Positions 25,055 to 33,763 are shown, counted from the first letter of the stretch. The stretch is 36,274 nucleotides of DNA from Mariniblastus sp. (GCA_023300235.1 JALZWN010000099.1:1-36274); one strand, 5' to 3'. Program-made: numbers and translations. Notes: generated from the sequence alone by a model not told the origin.

Positions 25055-25263
25055 TTCAAGACGTCGTTTGAAATCTCTAAGTGACCATTGACTACTATGC
25101 GATTTCGATCGCGAAGTGAACGGTTGAGGAGCTCCTAGAGCCTCAGCGGAAAGACCTCGCATCTTAGGTGCTTTACCTCGCAAGCAGGTGCCATGCTTCA
25201 TGGCTTTGAGGGGAGGAGCATCTTCAGAGTGGTGGTACGCTCCCCCGACGCAAAGCATTAAAA

Positions 25264-25299
25264 AAAAGGCCCGTGAGCATGTTTGCTTGCGGGCCTTTT
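25264..25299. terminator. Hairpin terminator between convergent genes
   Basis: AAAAGGCCCG pairs with CGGGCCTTTT, with an inner AGCA / TGCT stem. It is flanked by an A-run on the left and a short T-run on the right, so it could work for either strand. It lies 210 bases after the FG-GAP gene. Confidence 0.8.
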
Positions 25300-25323
25300 A
25301 GCATGAGTCCATTTCTGATCGCG

Positions 25324-25351
25324 TAAGCTTGGCCCCATAAGCGTGGCCCCA
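25324..25351. repeat. 14-bp imperfect tandem duplication
   Basis: TAAGCTTGGCCCCA is followed directly by TAAGCGTGGCCCCA (one mismatch). Confidence 0.75.
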
Positions 25352-25391
25352 ACAGTGAATCCGTTTTACAAATCAGGCATGCCCTATAAAT

Positions 25392-25564
25392 GGTAGCCCG
25401 GCGCGTGAGCGAGGCCCCCTGGTAGCCCGCCTGTCTGCGCACATGACCGGTTGGAAGCGATGGAAACACCATCACCACATTTTTCACACTTCGCCAAAAC
25501 AGGCTAAACCAACAAGCCGGCAAACGAGGATTTCAACCGCTTCCTCACTAACGCACCGGGCTAC
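25392..25564. repeat. Dispersed repeat element with inverted terminal boxes
   Basis: The element begins with GTAGCCCGGCGCGTGAGCGAGG (25393-25414) and ends with its inverted copy (25543-25564, 19 of 22 matching). Between them are GACCGGTTGGAAGC, CCATCACCACATTTT, CTTCGCCAAAAC, then AGGCTAAACCAACAAG, the same modules in the same order as at 8.6 kb. A partial extra box (GGTAGCCCG) follows the first. At about 173 bp with terminal inverted boxes and no coding capacity it resembles a REP- or MITE-like unit. Confidence 0.82.
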
Positions 25565-25580
25565 TAGCACACCGCACCCG

Positions 25581-26882
25581 TTAGCTTAAAAGCTCAGGGA
25601 TATTACCGGTGCTGCTGCTAAATTTACTGACTGGCAAATCGGCTTGCTGCAACAGCGTAAGCCAATAGTTTGACAGTGGCGTATCTTGTTTGGGCAATAC
25701 GATATGACGTCCATGCTTGATATCTTTGGCCCCACCACCCGAAAGAATTGCAGGCAAGCTCCGTAACACGTGCCCAGATCGGAGATTGGTTCCGTAGCTG
25801 ACGATACAGTTGTCGTACAGCCGAGATCCGTCAACGTCTTTGGCTTCCTTCAGTCGATCCAGAAAATGAGAAAATTGTTGCATTAGTATTTCATCCCGTT
25901 TCTGAGATGCGATCGTGTTTTTCTTGAAGTTCCTGTAGTGACTCAAGGCATGGGGACTGGCGAGATTCAGTCCGGCAACCAAGGATCTAACTGGGAGGCG
26001 ATAGGACGCCACGCGTGTTGAATCGGTCTGCAGTGCGACAATAATCATGTCGTACATCATCCGGATTTCGGCTTCGCCATCGACGGGAACGTCCGGGGCA
26101 GGGTACAGGTCTCGGGGGAGTGGCTTGTTCGCCCATTCCGCCTGACGCTCAAGTCCCTTTTCGAGCTGGCGAACTCCAGTGAAGTATTCGTCCAGTTTCT
26201 GCTGGTCGTGAGTGCTGAGCGTGCGTTTAAGGCTGGAGGAATCGAGCTTAACGATGTCTAGGATGCTTTGCTTTTTCAACAGCCTTGCCTTGAGCTTATC
26301 CGGGGACTCACCGACACCGAACAGATGCCGGTAAAGCAACATTGGTTTGTCTAGGGCAGGCATCGGTTTCCCCGCTCGATTCCACGACAGCGAAAGACCG
26401 CCATCGTGGCCCAGCTGATTTCCTTTGCTTGATTCATTTCCCGCTAACACCAGCGAAGGGAATCGCGTCTCGGTGCCAAAATGCTCAGCTGCCACTTGGT
26501 CACACGAGATCGAGCTTCCGTTCGCGAAGCCAGTTTTGCTTTTGGTCTTCGCACAAGTCAAATAGTTGATGCTGCCGCCATGTGGGTTGTTGGCTCCATC
26601 ATTGGTCATGTTCGACACCATCGTGATGTCTTTCGCGTGGCGTTTCAGCGACTTCATGCCTTCGGTCATTCCCATCTTGGAAAACTGCCCAGCTTTTTTT
26701 GGGTAGAAGGAATGGTCGGTAAATCCAAAGCCTCCGCCCAAAAAGATCATTCGCTTTGCCGGTGCTGCTGAAGCAACCCCAGCGGCGGCGAGCGTCTCCA
26801 GAAACGGCACGGCAAGCAATGCCCCACCTGCGGATCGAAGAAAGGAACGCCGCGTCGTCGAGTCGGTTTTAAATTGATTCAT
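25581..26882 (-). CDS. DUF1552 protein with twin-arginine signal
   Basis: The protein has 433 residues. The N-terminus TTRRSFLRSAGGALLAVPFL is a twin-arginine export signal, followed by an Ala-rich cleavage region, so the folded protein is exported by Tat. The body has typical DUF1552 blocks: RMIFLGGGFGFTDHSFYPKK, GSINYLTC, FPSLVLAGNESSKG, DEIL-MQQFSHFLDRLKE and NCIVSYGTNLRSGHVL. The family is usually encoded next to DUF1592-type genes, as here. Function is unknown. A role in extracytoplasmic handling of a polysaccharide or small molecule together with its cytochrome-like partner is often assumed but unproven. The start ATG lies two bases after the upstream TAG, so the pair is translationally coupled. 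Confidence 0.92.
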   Translation of the reverse strand: MNQFKTDSTTRRSFLRSAGGALLAVPFLETLAAAGVASAAPAKRMIFLGGGFGFTDHSFYPKKAGQFSKMGMTEGMKSLKRHAKDITMVSNMTNDGANNPHGGSINYLTCAKTKSKTGFANGSSISCDQVAAEHFGTETRFPSLVLAGNESSKGNQLGHDGGLSLSWNRAGKPMPALDKPMLLYRHLFGVGESPDKLKARLLKKQSILDIVKLDSSSLKRTLSTHDQQKLDEYFTGVRQLEKGLERQAEWANKPLPRDLYPAPDVPVDGEAEIRMMYDMIIVALQTDSTRVASYRLPVRSLVAGLNLASPHALSHYRNFKKNTIASQKRDEILMQQFSHFLDRLKEAKDVDGSRLYDNCIVSYGTNLRSGHVLRSLPAILSGGGAKDIKHGRHIVLPKQDTPLSNYWLTLLQQADLPVSKFSSSTGNIPELLS

Positions 26883-26884
26883 TT

Positions 26885-29674
26885 CTAATTCCGTTTGAAC
26901 ATTTCGCTCGCAACGATTTCTTGGATCATCGATCGCATCGAATATTTGTTGGGTTCTAAATTTGCGTGAATTCGGTCGACTGCATCTCGATCTGAAAATT
27001 CAATCTGCCGACCGAGTCCGTAGCTAAGTAACGATTCTACCATTCCCTTAGCTAAGTGTTTCTCTTCTTGAAGCAACTGATGCTTCAAGCCATCAATATC
27101 CCGAAACTTTCGGCCGCCGGGCAGCTTGCCTCCGGGAGAGATCGGGACCATCTTCTTTCCAACCTGTTCCTTGGATCGCCATTTTCCAATCGCGTCATAA
27201 TTTTCAAGTCCAAACCCAATGACGTCCATTTTCTGGTGGCAGGACGCGCACTGAGGTTGCTTCTGGTGCAGTTCAACCATCATCCGATTCGTAAGCGGCA
27301 CTTTACTCGCTTCAGCAAGTTCTGGCACATTGGGAGGCGGCGATGCGGGTTTGTCATGCAAGAGTTTTTCCATGACCAAGGCACCTCGGATAACGGGGGA
27401 TGATTTCTCGCCCGTTGATCCCATCGTTAGGAAAGCGACTTGCCCCAGCAAACCACCACGCGGAGAATCGGACGGCAGTGGCACTTTTACCATCGTGTTG
27501 GAATCAACTCCTTCGATGTCGTAGTAATCGGCGAGCAAGGAGTTAACGACAAGAAAATCGGAGTCGATTAAATTGGAAACGGGAAGGTTTTCCCGAAACA
27601 ATGTTTTGAAAAAAGATATCACTTCGCGCTTGGCGGCCATCCGAATTCCGGAATTGAACAGGATGAAATCCGTTGTGTCGACCGAAACGGAATCGAACCT
27701 CTCTAACAGCGCCCATTGCTTGGCGAACCCTTCGAAGAACATGTCCGCTTTGGGGTCGTTGAGCAAGCGTTCGGCTTGCTCGACCAACACCTCCGGTTTC
27801 AAAATTGACCTGTTTTTAGCGCAGCGATAGAGCTCTTCGTCAGGCGGCGCGCTCCAGAGAAAATACGACAGTCGAATTGCCAGCTCGCGAGGCAGCAGTT
27901 CCCTCGTCCCTCCCGTGTCTCGCTCGTTGATAAACAGAAATCTCGGTGACGACAGGATCACAGCGAACACTTCGCCAAATGCTTCTTGGCTATTCTTTCC
28001 GACACGGCGATTAATTGAATATAAATCAACTAGGGCATCGAGGTATTTGGGGTCTGGCTTCACGCGGCGGAATGCCTCAAAGGCAAACGATGCGATCAGC
28101 TTGCGAGCGTCTTGGTCTTGCTGGCGTTGAGCAGCTTTATTTCTAGCGGTTGGTAATTCCACGGCGGCGGACGAATGGCCATCCAAAAAGGGGCCTTCTA
28201 TCTCGACCCAGTCAATCCAGATCGATGACGATTCGCCCCGCGGATCAACTTGCTTGATGTATTCATCTCGTTTGACGGCGGAGCGATTTTCCGAGATCGT
28301 TACTACGGAGGATTGCCCCATTTCCATTTGCAGGCGAGTTTCAATGATCTCCGGTTCGTTGGGGGTTCCTTCGACTCTCAGCACCGCAATGACGTCGGGG
28401 CCATTGGAAATGGAGACAAATCTCCTCTTTTCGGGAGGCGAGCCAACAACGCCAGCGCGGATTTTGACTTTGTAATAGGCACGCGGGTCAGTCGTTATAG
28501 CCCCCCGCTTGACCGAGATTTTATTGTCGAGCAAGTAGCTACCTGCATCAGCCTGTGGGCGTTGCAAATATTTCTCTGCGTTCTTGATGACATTAGATTT
28601 CAATTTCAGAAACTTCTCATAATCGCCCTTCTTTTTGAACCCGGCTCCCTTGGGCGACTTCCCTGCCTTCACCAATTTTTGTTTTTTGGCGATTGCAGTC
28701 TTAGCTGCCGCTGACGTAGCGCGGACTTCTTTATTCCTTGCCACTTCCGGTTGCAGACGCATCTTCTTGGTTGCCTGCTGAGGTTTTCCAGAAAACTTAA
28801 ACCCCAAGCTTGCGACTTTCCGTCCGACGTCCATGTATTTATCAAAGTGGGGTGCCGTGAAAAATTGATCATAGCCGATGGTGTCAAACTCGCCCGCACC
28901 AGCGTCCGCTGGCAGCAGGCCTGGGTTCACCGAAAATCCAAATAACGATTTAATGGTTTCGGAATATTCACGTCGATTAAGTCGCCGCATGGCAACTTCG
29001 CCCCCTTGATCGTTAAGACGCTGACGCGCTTTATCAAGAGTGCTGGTTAGCAAATCCAACACCCTGGTCAAGCTGTGTGCCGATGGCTGGCGTTCATCGG
29101 CGGGTGGCATTTCGGCGCCGTTTAATACGTCCAGCATGTCTTGCCAGTGCTGGGCTTCGACGTCATCCTTGATCTCCCAGTTATCCAGATCAAATCTCGC
29201 ACCGCCGCTTTGTTCGTCAGCGTTATGGCAACGGATACAATATTTCTTTAGGAATGGTTTCAGCGATCGCTCGAACTTGGCGCTGGTGGCGAGAAGATCT
29301 GAAGCCGAGCGTTCGGGATCCGAGGAGATGACGGTTTCAAGATAGCGACGGTCGGCATCACTCAGTTTAGCCAAGGGAAGAGTCGTTTCCTTGCCGTTCT
29401 GTTTTTTGAGTTTGACTTTGTCGCCGACAACTTCGACGAGTTCGGCCACAACAGAAAATTTTCCCGTGCTGTCTGTCCACTTACGAACCGATGCATCGTC
29501 TTGCTGAACCGCTGCTTGGGCAAGCTCGCCAGAGCCACCAAAAAAACAAAGAGCGGCCAAAACACACATCAAAACAAAACGTGGTTGAAACGACAACATT
29601 AACGGCCGCCAACGCTCTTGAGTTCGAGCGTTCGCAAACTGATTAGAGACTGCTTTGACTATTTGATTTCGCAC
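26885..29674 (-). CDS. DUF1592/1588/1587/1585 planctomycete cytochrome-like protein
   Basis: The protein has 929 residues from a GTG at 29674. An ATG at 29599 starting MLSFQPRFVLMCVLAALCFF gives a cleaner signal peptide and may be the real start. Domain order: SHD1-like segment (about 62-112, KWTDSTGKFSVVAELVEVVG); PSCyt-type segment with heme-binding CIRCH (about 146-150); DUF1587 (MRRLNRREYSETIKSLFGF); a carbohydrate-binding-like beta region; DUF1595 (about 525-585); DUF1592 (ELAIRLSYFLWSAPPDEEL); DUF1588 with a second CASCH (about 806); and C-terminal DUF1585 (YGLGRQIEFSDRDAVDRI). It is exported, and probably heme-binding through two CxxCH sites. It forms a two-gene unit with the DUF1552 gene. 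The reaction is not known for the family. Confidence 0.92.
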   Translation of the reverse strand: MRNQIVKAVSNQFANARTQERWRPLMLSFQPRFVLMCVLAALCFFGGSGELAQAAVQQDDASVRKWTDSTGKFSVVAELVEVVGDKVKLKKQNGKETTLPLAKLSDADRRYLETVISSDPERSASDLLATSAKFERSLKPFLKKYCIRCHNADEQSGGARFDLDNWEIKDDVEAQHWQDMLDVLNGAEMPPADERQPSAHSLTRVLDLLTSTLDKARQRLNDQGGEVAMRRLNRREYSETIKSLFGFSVNPGLLPADAGAGEFDTIGYDQFFTAPHFDKYMDVGRKVASLGFKFSGKPQQATKKMRLQPEVARNKEVRATSAAAKTAIAKKQKLVKAGKSPKGAGFKKKGDYEKFLKLKSNVIKNAEKYLQRPQADAGSYLLDNKISVKRGAITTDPRAYYKVKIRAGVVGSPPEKRRFVSISNGPDVIAVLRVEGTPNEPEIIETRLQMEMGQSSVVTISENRSAVKRDEYIKQVDPRGESSSIWIDWVEIEGPFLDGHSSAAVELPTARNKAAQRQQDQDARKLIASFAFEAFRRVKPDPKYLDALVDLYSINRRVGKNSQEAFGEVFAVILSSPRFLFINERDTGGTRELLPRELAIRLSYFLWSAPPDEELYRCAKNRSILKPEVLVEQAERLLNDPKADMFFEGFAKQWALLERFDSVSVDTTDFILFNSGIRMAAKREVISFFKTLFRENLPVSNLIDSDFLVVNSLLADYYDIEGVDSNTMVKVPLPSDSPRGGLLGQVAFLTMGSTGEKSSPVIRGALVMEKLLHDKPASPPPNVPELAEASKVPLTNRMMVELHQKQPQCASCHQKMDVIGFGLENYDAIGKWRSKEQVGKKMVPISPGGKLPGGRKFRDIDGLKHQLLQEEKHLAKGMVESLLSYGLGRQIEFSDRDAVDRIHANLEPNKYSMRSMIQEIVASEMFKRN

Positions 29675-30164
29675 TCTTTTTATCCGTATGCCAGCTAATT
29701 ATTTCTAAAAGCCCTGTCGCAGCCACACACTGCCCTCTTTTCAGCAAAGCGCGCAGCCTACCGGTCGTAGATTAGATTATATAATTTACGTCACTGGCGA
29801 GGGCTTGCACCACTTTTCTTGGGATTCGCATGAAATATAGAAGACGTTGATCTCAATCATCAGCAAAACAAGAATATAACGACAATCGAAGCAATGAATT
29901 GGGAGGGGGACCCCGCTTCTAATCTTGGTTGACGCCTAGGCTGCCGTCTGCAAAATTGTAACATCGCCACTAAATCCAACCAGTTTCGATTAACGAAATA
30001 TTCTGGAACGGAGCGGAAATTGACCTCTGAACCTCAAACCTGCAAAGCCGCTTGAAATTTTGACCATCGTGAAAAGCGAATAACCATTAGGAACCACGTA
30101 AGCAAAAAAGCGATTTGGCGACGAACAGCTGAAGTCTTTACCTTTAACATTGCTAGAGTTTTAC
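29675..30164. other. Divergent upstream region of the DUF1592 and coq4-like genes
   Basis: This long spacer of 490 bases has no supported gene. It contains an A/T-rich stretch with TATAAT at 29779-29784 but without a matching -35 box. A TTGACG at 29929-29934 is followed 17 bases later by AAAATT, a weak candidate promoter for the rightward gene. The length suggests regulatory or untranslated RNA sequence that I cannot identify. Confidence 0.4.
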
Positions 30165-31007
30165 ATGCTCAAAACATTATTAAATTTCCATCGGAACCAC
30201 CACACCCACCCGTCCTACTTGGGATTCCTTAAAGGCAGCATCGGGATGATGCTCAATCCGGAAGGGACTCAATCCGTTTTCGAGATGGAAGATGGATTGC
30301 TCAAATCAAAAAGCACTCAAGAACTGCTTCGCTTTACCTCCAAAGACCCTGCCGTCGACGCAATGATTAAAGAGCGGTACCTGCAGCCAGTTCCAGATAC
30401 GCCAGCCCTTGGCAAGCTTCCCAAAAACACACTTGGCTACAAGTACTTTTATCATCTCGATTCGATGGGCTTCGACCCCGACTACTACCGGAAGATCGAC
30501 GTCCAGAATGACACGGACTACGTGATGATGCGAATTCGTCAGACGCATGACATTTGGCATGTGGTGACGGGGTTCGACACGCACCCTTTGGGAGAGATTG
30601 CAATCAAAGCGGTCGAGCTTTCTCAGACGCATCGCCCGATGGCGGCAGCGATTTGTGCCGGCGGCGTGTTTCGCTATATGCTGAAAGAACCCGATTTGTT
30701 TGGCGATTGCCTTGAGTCGATCGTTGCCGGGTACCACATGGGACTTCAGTCAAGGGCCCTGCTTTCCATGAAATGGGAGGAACTGTGGGATCGCGACCTA
30801 GACGATTTGCGGGAACGACTGGGCGTCGTCCCAGTTGGTCCGCACGGCGGAAAACTGAATGTCGACTTCTCCCCCAGATCATCTGCTGTTGCGGACAAGG
30901 AAGCCAGAGCCGCGATCGCTGAAGCGATGAAGAAATTCACTCAGAACAATCCCGACGCTGTCGGCAATGACGAAGGATTAAACGACCATCACGACATTGG
31001 GCATTAA
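30165..31007 (+). CDS. Coq4-family protein
   Basis: The protein has 280 residues from the ATG at 30165. A TTG five codons upstream is possible. The Coq4 metal motif HDxxHx11E is intact: HDIWHVVTGFDTHPLGE, with His128, Asp129, His132 and Glu144. Flanking blocks LGYKYFYHLDSMGFDPDYY and DTDYVMMRIRQ also match Coq4. Coq4 acts late in ubiquinone synthesis and has been assigned a role in removing the ring C1 carboxylate. Planctomycetes are generally menaquinone users and no ubi gene is nearby, so the substrate here may be another quinone or an aromatic compound. The C-terminus beyond residue 230 is extended and polar. The gene is separated by 308 bases from the radical SAM gene on the same strand. 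Confidence 0.85.
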   Translation: MLKTLLNFHRNHHTHPSYLGFLKGSIGMMLNPEGTQSVFEMEDGLLKSKSTQELLRFTSKDPAVDAMIKERYLQPVPDTPALGKLPKNTLGYKYFYHLDSMGFDPDYYRKIDVQNDTDYVMMRIRQTHDIWHVVTGFDTHPLGEIAIKAVELSQTHRPMAAAICAGGVFRYMLKEPDLFGDCLESIVAGYHMGLQSRALLSMKWEELWDRDLDDLRERLGVVPVGPHGGKLNVDFSPRSSAVADKEARAAIAEAMKKFTQNNPDAVGNDEGLNDHHDIGH

Positions 31008-31315
31008 GGACACGAGAAATGCAATGCCGTCTTTCGCACCAACAATCTCGCATTTCTCTCGGCGAAAGTAGCGTCCTCTCGCGGAGAGGCTGTGATCTTT
31101 TGCAGCGAGCGACCTAGCCTGAACGAGTTGGAGAAATTCCTGTTAAATTCGACACGACCAACAAGCGAAACATGTGCCAAAAAAATCACAGCCTAGCAGC
31201 GAAAGACAACAACCACCGTTCCGCTTGTCTTCGCAGTCCTAAACGCCTTACAATGGACGCCTTACAATGGAACACGACGTAATGCGATTTCAACACTTAC
31301 TAACCGAGAGATAAC
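31008..31315. other. Spacer upstream of the radical SAM gene
   Basis: This 308-base region contains the promoter side of the radical SAM operon. A 14-bp tandem duplication lies at 31243-31270. A 5'-CTCTCGGCGAAAGTAGCGTC...CTCTCGCGGAGAG patch near 31055-31090 could fold weakly but matches no known regulatory RNA. No gene is supported. Confidence 0.4.
31243..31270. repeat. 14-bp tandem duplication
   Basis: ACGCCTTACAATGG is repeated twice, perfect, about 45 bases upstream of the radical SAM start. Confidence 0.88.
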
Positions 31316-32749
31316 TTGAACAATCCACGAGAACTCGTAAACCTCACGTCGCCAGACCGAAAGTTCTCGCGATCTGATTTTACTTTTGATCGCGTTATTA
31401 AAACAACGACTTCCATTTGCCCCGAATGCCTAGAAAAAATTCCGGCAGAAGTCGTCGAAAAAGATAACCGCGTTTACATGCTTAAAACTTGCGAGCAGCA
31501 CGGAGATTTCTCCGCCTTGTTAGCCTCCGATGTGCGGCACTACTACGTGGCCGATCCAGCGGTCGAACAAGTCGCCTGTTGCTGCGGCCCGAGCCAGCAC
31601 TGTGGCGATCAAGTCGAAAACCACAGTTGCAATATGCTGATCGAGATCACGCAGAGCTGCAATTTGACTTGCCCGACCTGCTACGCAGGATCGTCGCCAC
31701 AAAACAAATCGTTTATGTCGATCGAAAAGTTCGAAGAGACGCTCGACGGTTTGCTCGAAATGGGTAAAGGCGAAGCCGATTTGATTCAGCTCTCCGGCGG
31801 TGAACCAACGATTCATCCCGACTTTTTTGCGATGCTGCAAATGGCAATCGACAAAGGAATCAAACAGGTTTACATCAACACGAACGGGCTGTTGCTGGCA
31901 AAGTCAGATTTCGCCGACAAGATTGCCAAACATGGCCCCAAGGTTTCTATCTACCTACAGTTCGACGGTTTCAAGTCGGGGACTTACGAATTACTGCGTG
32001 GCCGCGATCTAACTCAAACAAAACAAAAGGCGATTGACAATTGCGAACGCCTGGGGATCAACACGGTTCCGATCATGACGTTGACTCGTGGGATTAACCA
32101 CGATGAAGTCGGCGAGTTCATTCGCTTCGCCACGTCGAAGACTCGCAGCATTAGAAAAGTCATGATCCAGCCGGCGATGTACTCCGGCCGCTACGACAAC
32201 CCGATGCTGGACGATCGCTTGACTTTGGCCGACGTTGCGAAATTGATTGTCGAACAAACCGATGGCGTTTTCTGTGAAGATGACTTCACGCCGATTCCAT
32301 GCTCCGACCCGAACTGCTTCAGCATGGCGGCTGCCGTTCGCACCAAAGAGGGACTGACGCCGCTTTCGCGTTACTTGCCAAGATACAACGAGTGGGCCGA
32401 AGACGGAATCAGCCAACTGATCGCTACCGTTTCCGACACGTTTGACAGTGCTGGAAGCCTTGGTGACTTGCTGCAAAAAGTCATGGGCTCATCGGCTGTT
32501 GCCAACATGGAAGAAGAAGCCGTCGATCGCTTGTTGGGCTTGGTCGCTTCGTTGCCATCGGATCTGGGCACGCATGATTCGGAAGACTGGAATTCACTCT
32601 TCGCGATCGGGATCAAGCCATTCATGGACGCCTACACTTACGATCAAGACCGAATCGACAAGTGCTGTGTTCACATCATCTCGGCCGAAGGAAAGCCCAT
32701 TTCTTTCTGCGAATACAACGCCATCAATCGACCAACAGGAAACCTATAA
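31316..32749 (+). CDS. Radical SAM enzyme of the MJ0619/Tes-like family
   Basis: The enzyme has 477 residues from a TTG at 31316. A GAGAG lies just upstream and no usable ATG is near. The radical SAM motif is CNLTCPTC (Cys115, 119, 122), followed by SGGEPT (160-165). An N-terminal rubredoxin-like set, Cys35-x2-Cys38 and Cys59-x2-His62, and further cysteines (CCCG at 88-91, Cys96, Cys105) precede it. The C-terminus carries CCVHIISAEGKPISFCEYN (Cys450, 451, 465). This layout is that of the MJ0619-type family. That family includes archaeal tetraether lipid synthase Tes and was earlier annotated as a pterin methylase. It is not the ArsS type. The stop overlaps the next start in TAATG, so it is coupled to the ArsM-like methyltransferase. 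Substrate unknown. Confidence 0.88.
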   Translation: MNNPRELVNLTSPDRKFSRSDFTFDRVIKTTTSICPECLEKIPAEVVEKDNRVYMLKTCEQHGDFSALLASDVRHYYVADPAVEQVACCCGPSQHCGDQVENHSCNMLIEITQSCNLTCPTCYAGSSPQNKSFMSIEKFEETLDGLLEMGKGEADLIQLSGGEPTIHPDFFAMLQMAIDKGIKQVYINTNGLLLAKSDFADKIAKHGPKVSIYLQFDGFKSGTYELLRGRDLTQTKQKAIDNCERLGINTVPIMTLTRGINHDEVGEFIRFATSKTRSIRKVMIQPAMYSGRYDNPMLDDRLTLADVAKLIVEQTDGVFCEDDFTPIPCSDPNCFSMAAAVRTKEGLTPLSRYLPRYNEWAEDGISQLIATVSDTFDSAGSLGDLLQKVMGSSAVANMEEEAVDRLLGLVASLPSDLGTHDSEDWNSLFAIGIKPFMDAYTYDQDRIDKCCVHIISAEGKPISFCEYNAINRPTGNL

Positions 32750-33627
32750 TGTCTACTAACTCAAACGAAACCGCCGCCTGTTGTGCTCAGTTTTACGAAC
32801 AAGACTGGGTCCAAACGATTTTGGGCGACAGCTTCCACCCCGGTGGAATCGAACTGACCCAGCGTTTGATCAACAGCCTTAATATTTGCAAAGGCGATCG
32901 TGTTCTTGATGTCGCGTGCGGGATGGGGACCACTTCGCTGTTGGTGGATCAGCAATTTGACTCTTCCGTTACAGGGGTCGATTTCAGCGAACATAACGTC
33001 CAACGCGCAACGGAGATTGCGTCAAACAAAGGGGCTGCGGTCGAATTCAAAATCGGCGACGCGATGAACCTGCCAATCGAAGATGCTTCGGTTGACAATT
33101 TAATCTGCGAATGTGCGGTTAGCACGTTCGCTGATCAACCGGCGGCGCTCAACGATTTCTATCGAGTGCTCAAGTCCGGTGGCAGTTTGGCGATTTCCGA
33201 CATGGTTCTCAATGGGAAGCTTTCACCCAAAATGGAAACACTGATCGCACCGTGGACTTGCCTTGCGTCGGCCAAAACAGCGGCCGGTTACCAGCGTTTA
33301 CTACTTGACGCGGGTTTCGTCGTCACCAGTTACTCCGACGAAAGCCAAGCGTTGTTGGACTTGGTGCTGGACCTGAAGAAGAAACTGCTGGTTGCAGGAC
33401 TGGGCAAAACGCTGGCCACCGCCGACGGCGTGCCGGATGTTTTGGCTTCCCTTGATATCGCAGAACTGAAATCGCTCATGGACGAAGCCAAACAGTTGGT
33501 CAACGACGGAGTCGTGCAGTACTGCCGCATGACCTTTGCCAAGGATCAACCGCGCACACCTGAGAAACCAAAGCTTACCGTGGTTGCCGGCGGCGAAGTG
33601 GATTGCGGGCCGGGATGTAATTGTTAG
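32749..33627 (+). CDS. ArsM-like class I SAM methyltransferase with Cys-rich tail
   Basis: The enzyme has 292 residues from the ATG at 32749, which overlaps the radical SAM stop by one base. SAM motif I is VLDVACGMGTTS (52-63), then GVDFSEHNVQRA and GDAMNLPIEDASVDNLI. The region LICECAVSTF (Cys120, 122), FYRVLKSGGSLAISDMVL and PWTCLASA (Cys171) is very close to arsenite methyltransferase ArsM. There, two of the conserved arsenic-binding cysteines sit about 50 residues apart, as do Cys122 and Cys171 here. A vicinal pair at Cys11-12 could act as the N-terminal ligand. The protein ends in VDCGPGCNC. An activity on As, Se or another thiophilic substrate is a hypothesis. A UbiE-like function on a small molecule is the alternative. 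Confidence 0.85.
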   Translation: MSTNSNETAACCAQFYEQDWVQTILGDSFHPGGIELTQRLINSLNICKGDRVLDVACGMGTTSLLVDQQFDSSVTGVDFSEHNVQRATEIASNKGAAVEFKIGDAMNLPIEDASVDNLICECAVSTFADQPAALNDFYRVLKSGGSLAISDMVLNGKLSPKMETLIAPWTCLASAKTAAGYQRLLLDAGFVVTSYSDESQALLDLVLDLKKKLLVAGLGKTLATADGVPDVLASLDIAELKSLMDEAKQLVNDGVVQYCRMTFAKDQPRTPEKPKLTVVAGGEVDCGPGCNC

Positions 33628-33694
33628 TCAATGGAATGTTCGTAGCACCGCCTTCAAGCGGAATTCAGCCCAAAGCCCGACACTGCTAAATTCA

Positions 33695-33763
33695 GTGAGC
33701 GGCAGGGCGTTAGCCGCCGGTACGTCGAGCCAACGAACCGGCCGCCAGCGCCAGGCCGCTCAC
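33695..33763. repeat. Imperfect inverted repeat of a GTGAGCGGC-type dispersed element
   Basis: GTGAGCGGCAGGGCGTTAGC and following bases (33695-33721) pair imperfectly with 33737-33763, which ends GCCAGGCCGCTCAC. The arms are 27 nt with a 15-base loop. The core looks like a repeat common in planctomycete genomes (from memory). It sits between the methyltransferase and the cNMP/AlbA_2 gene and could act as an RNA stem or attenuator. Confidence 0.78.

Larger units (their letters stand above)
25055..25580. other. Intergenic region between convergent genes
   Basis: This 526-base region lies between the FG-GAP gene (+) and the DUF1552 gene (-). It holds a hairpin terminator, a 14-bp imperfect tandem duplication (25324-25351) and a dispersed repeat element, each listed separately. 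The first 200 bases show no recognisable feature. Confidence 0.6.

Noticed and set aside
29779-29784. TATAAT as a promoter -10 box
   Set aside because: No acceptable -35 hexamer lies 15-19 bases upstream on the plus strand, so it is only mentioned in the spacer entry.
31316-33627. Annotation as the known ArsM/ArsS arsenosugar pair
   Set aside because: The radical SAM protein has the rubredoxin-like N-terminus and CCVH...FCEYN C-terminus of the MJ0619/Tes group and lacks ArsS-type motifs, so only the methyltransferase half resembles that system.
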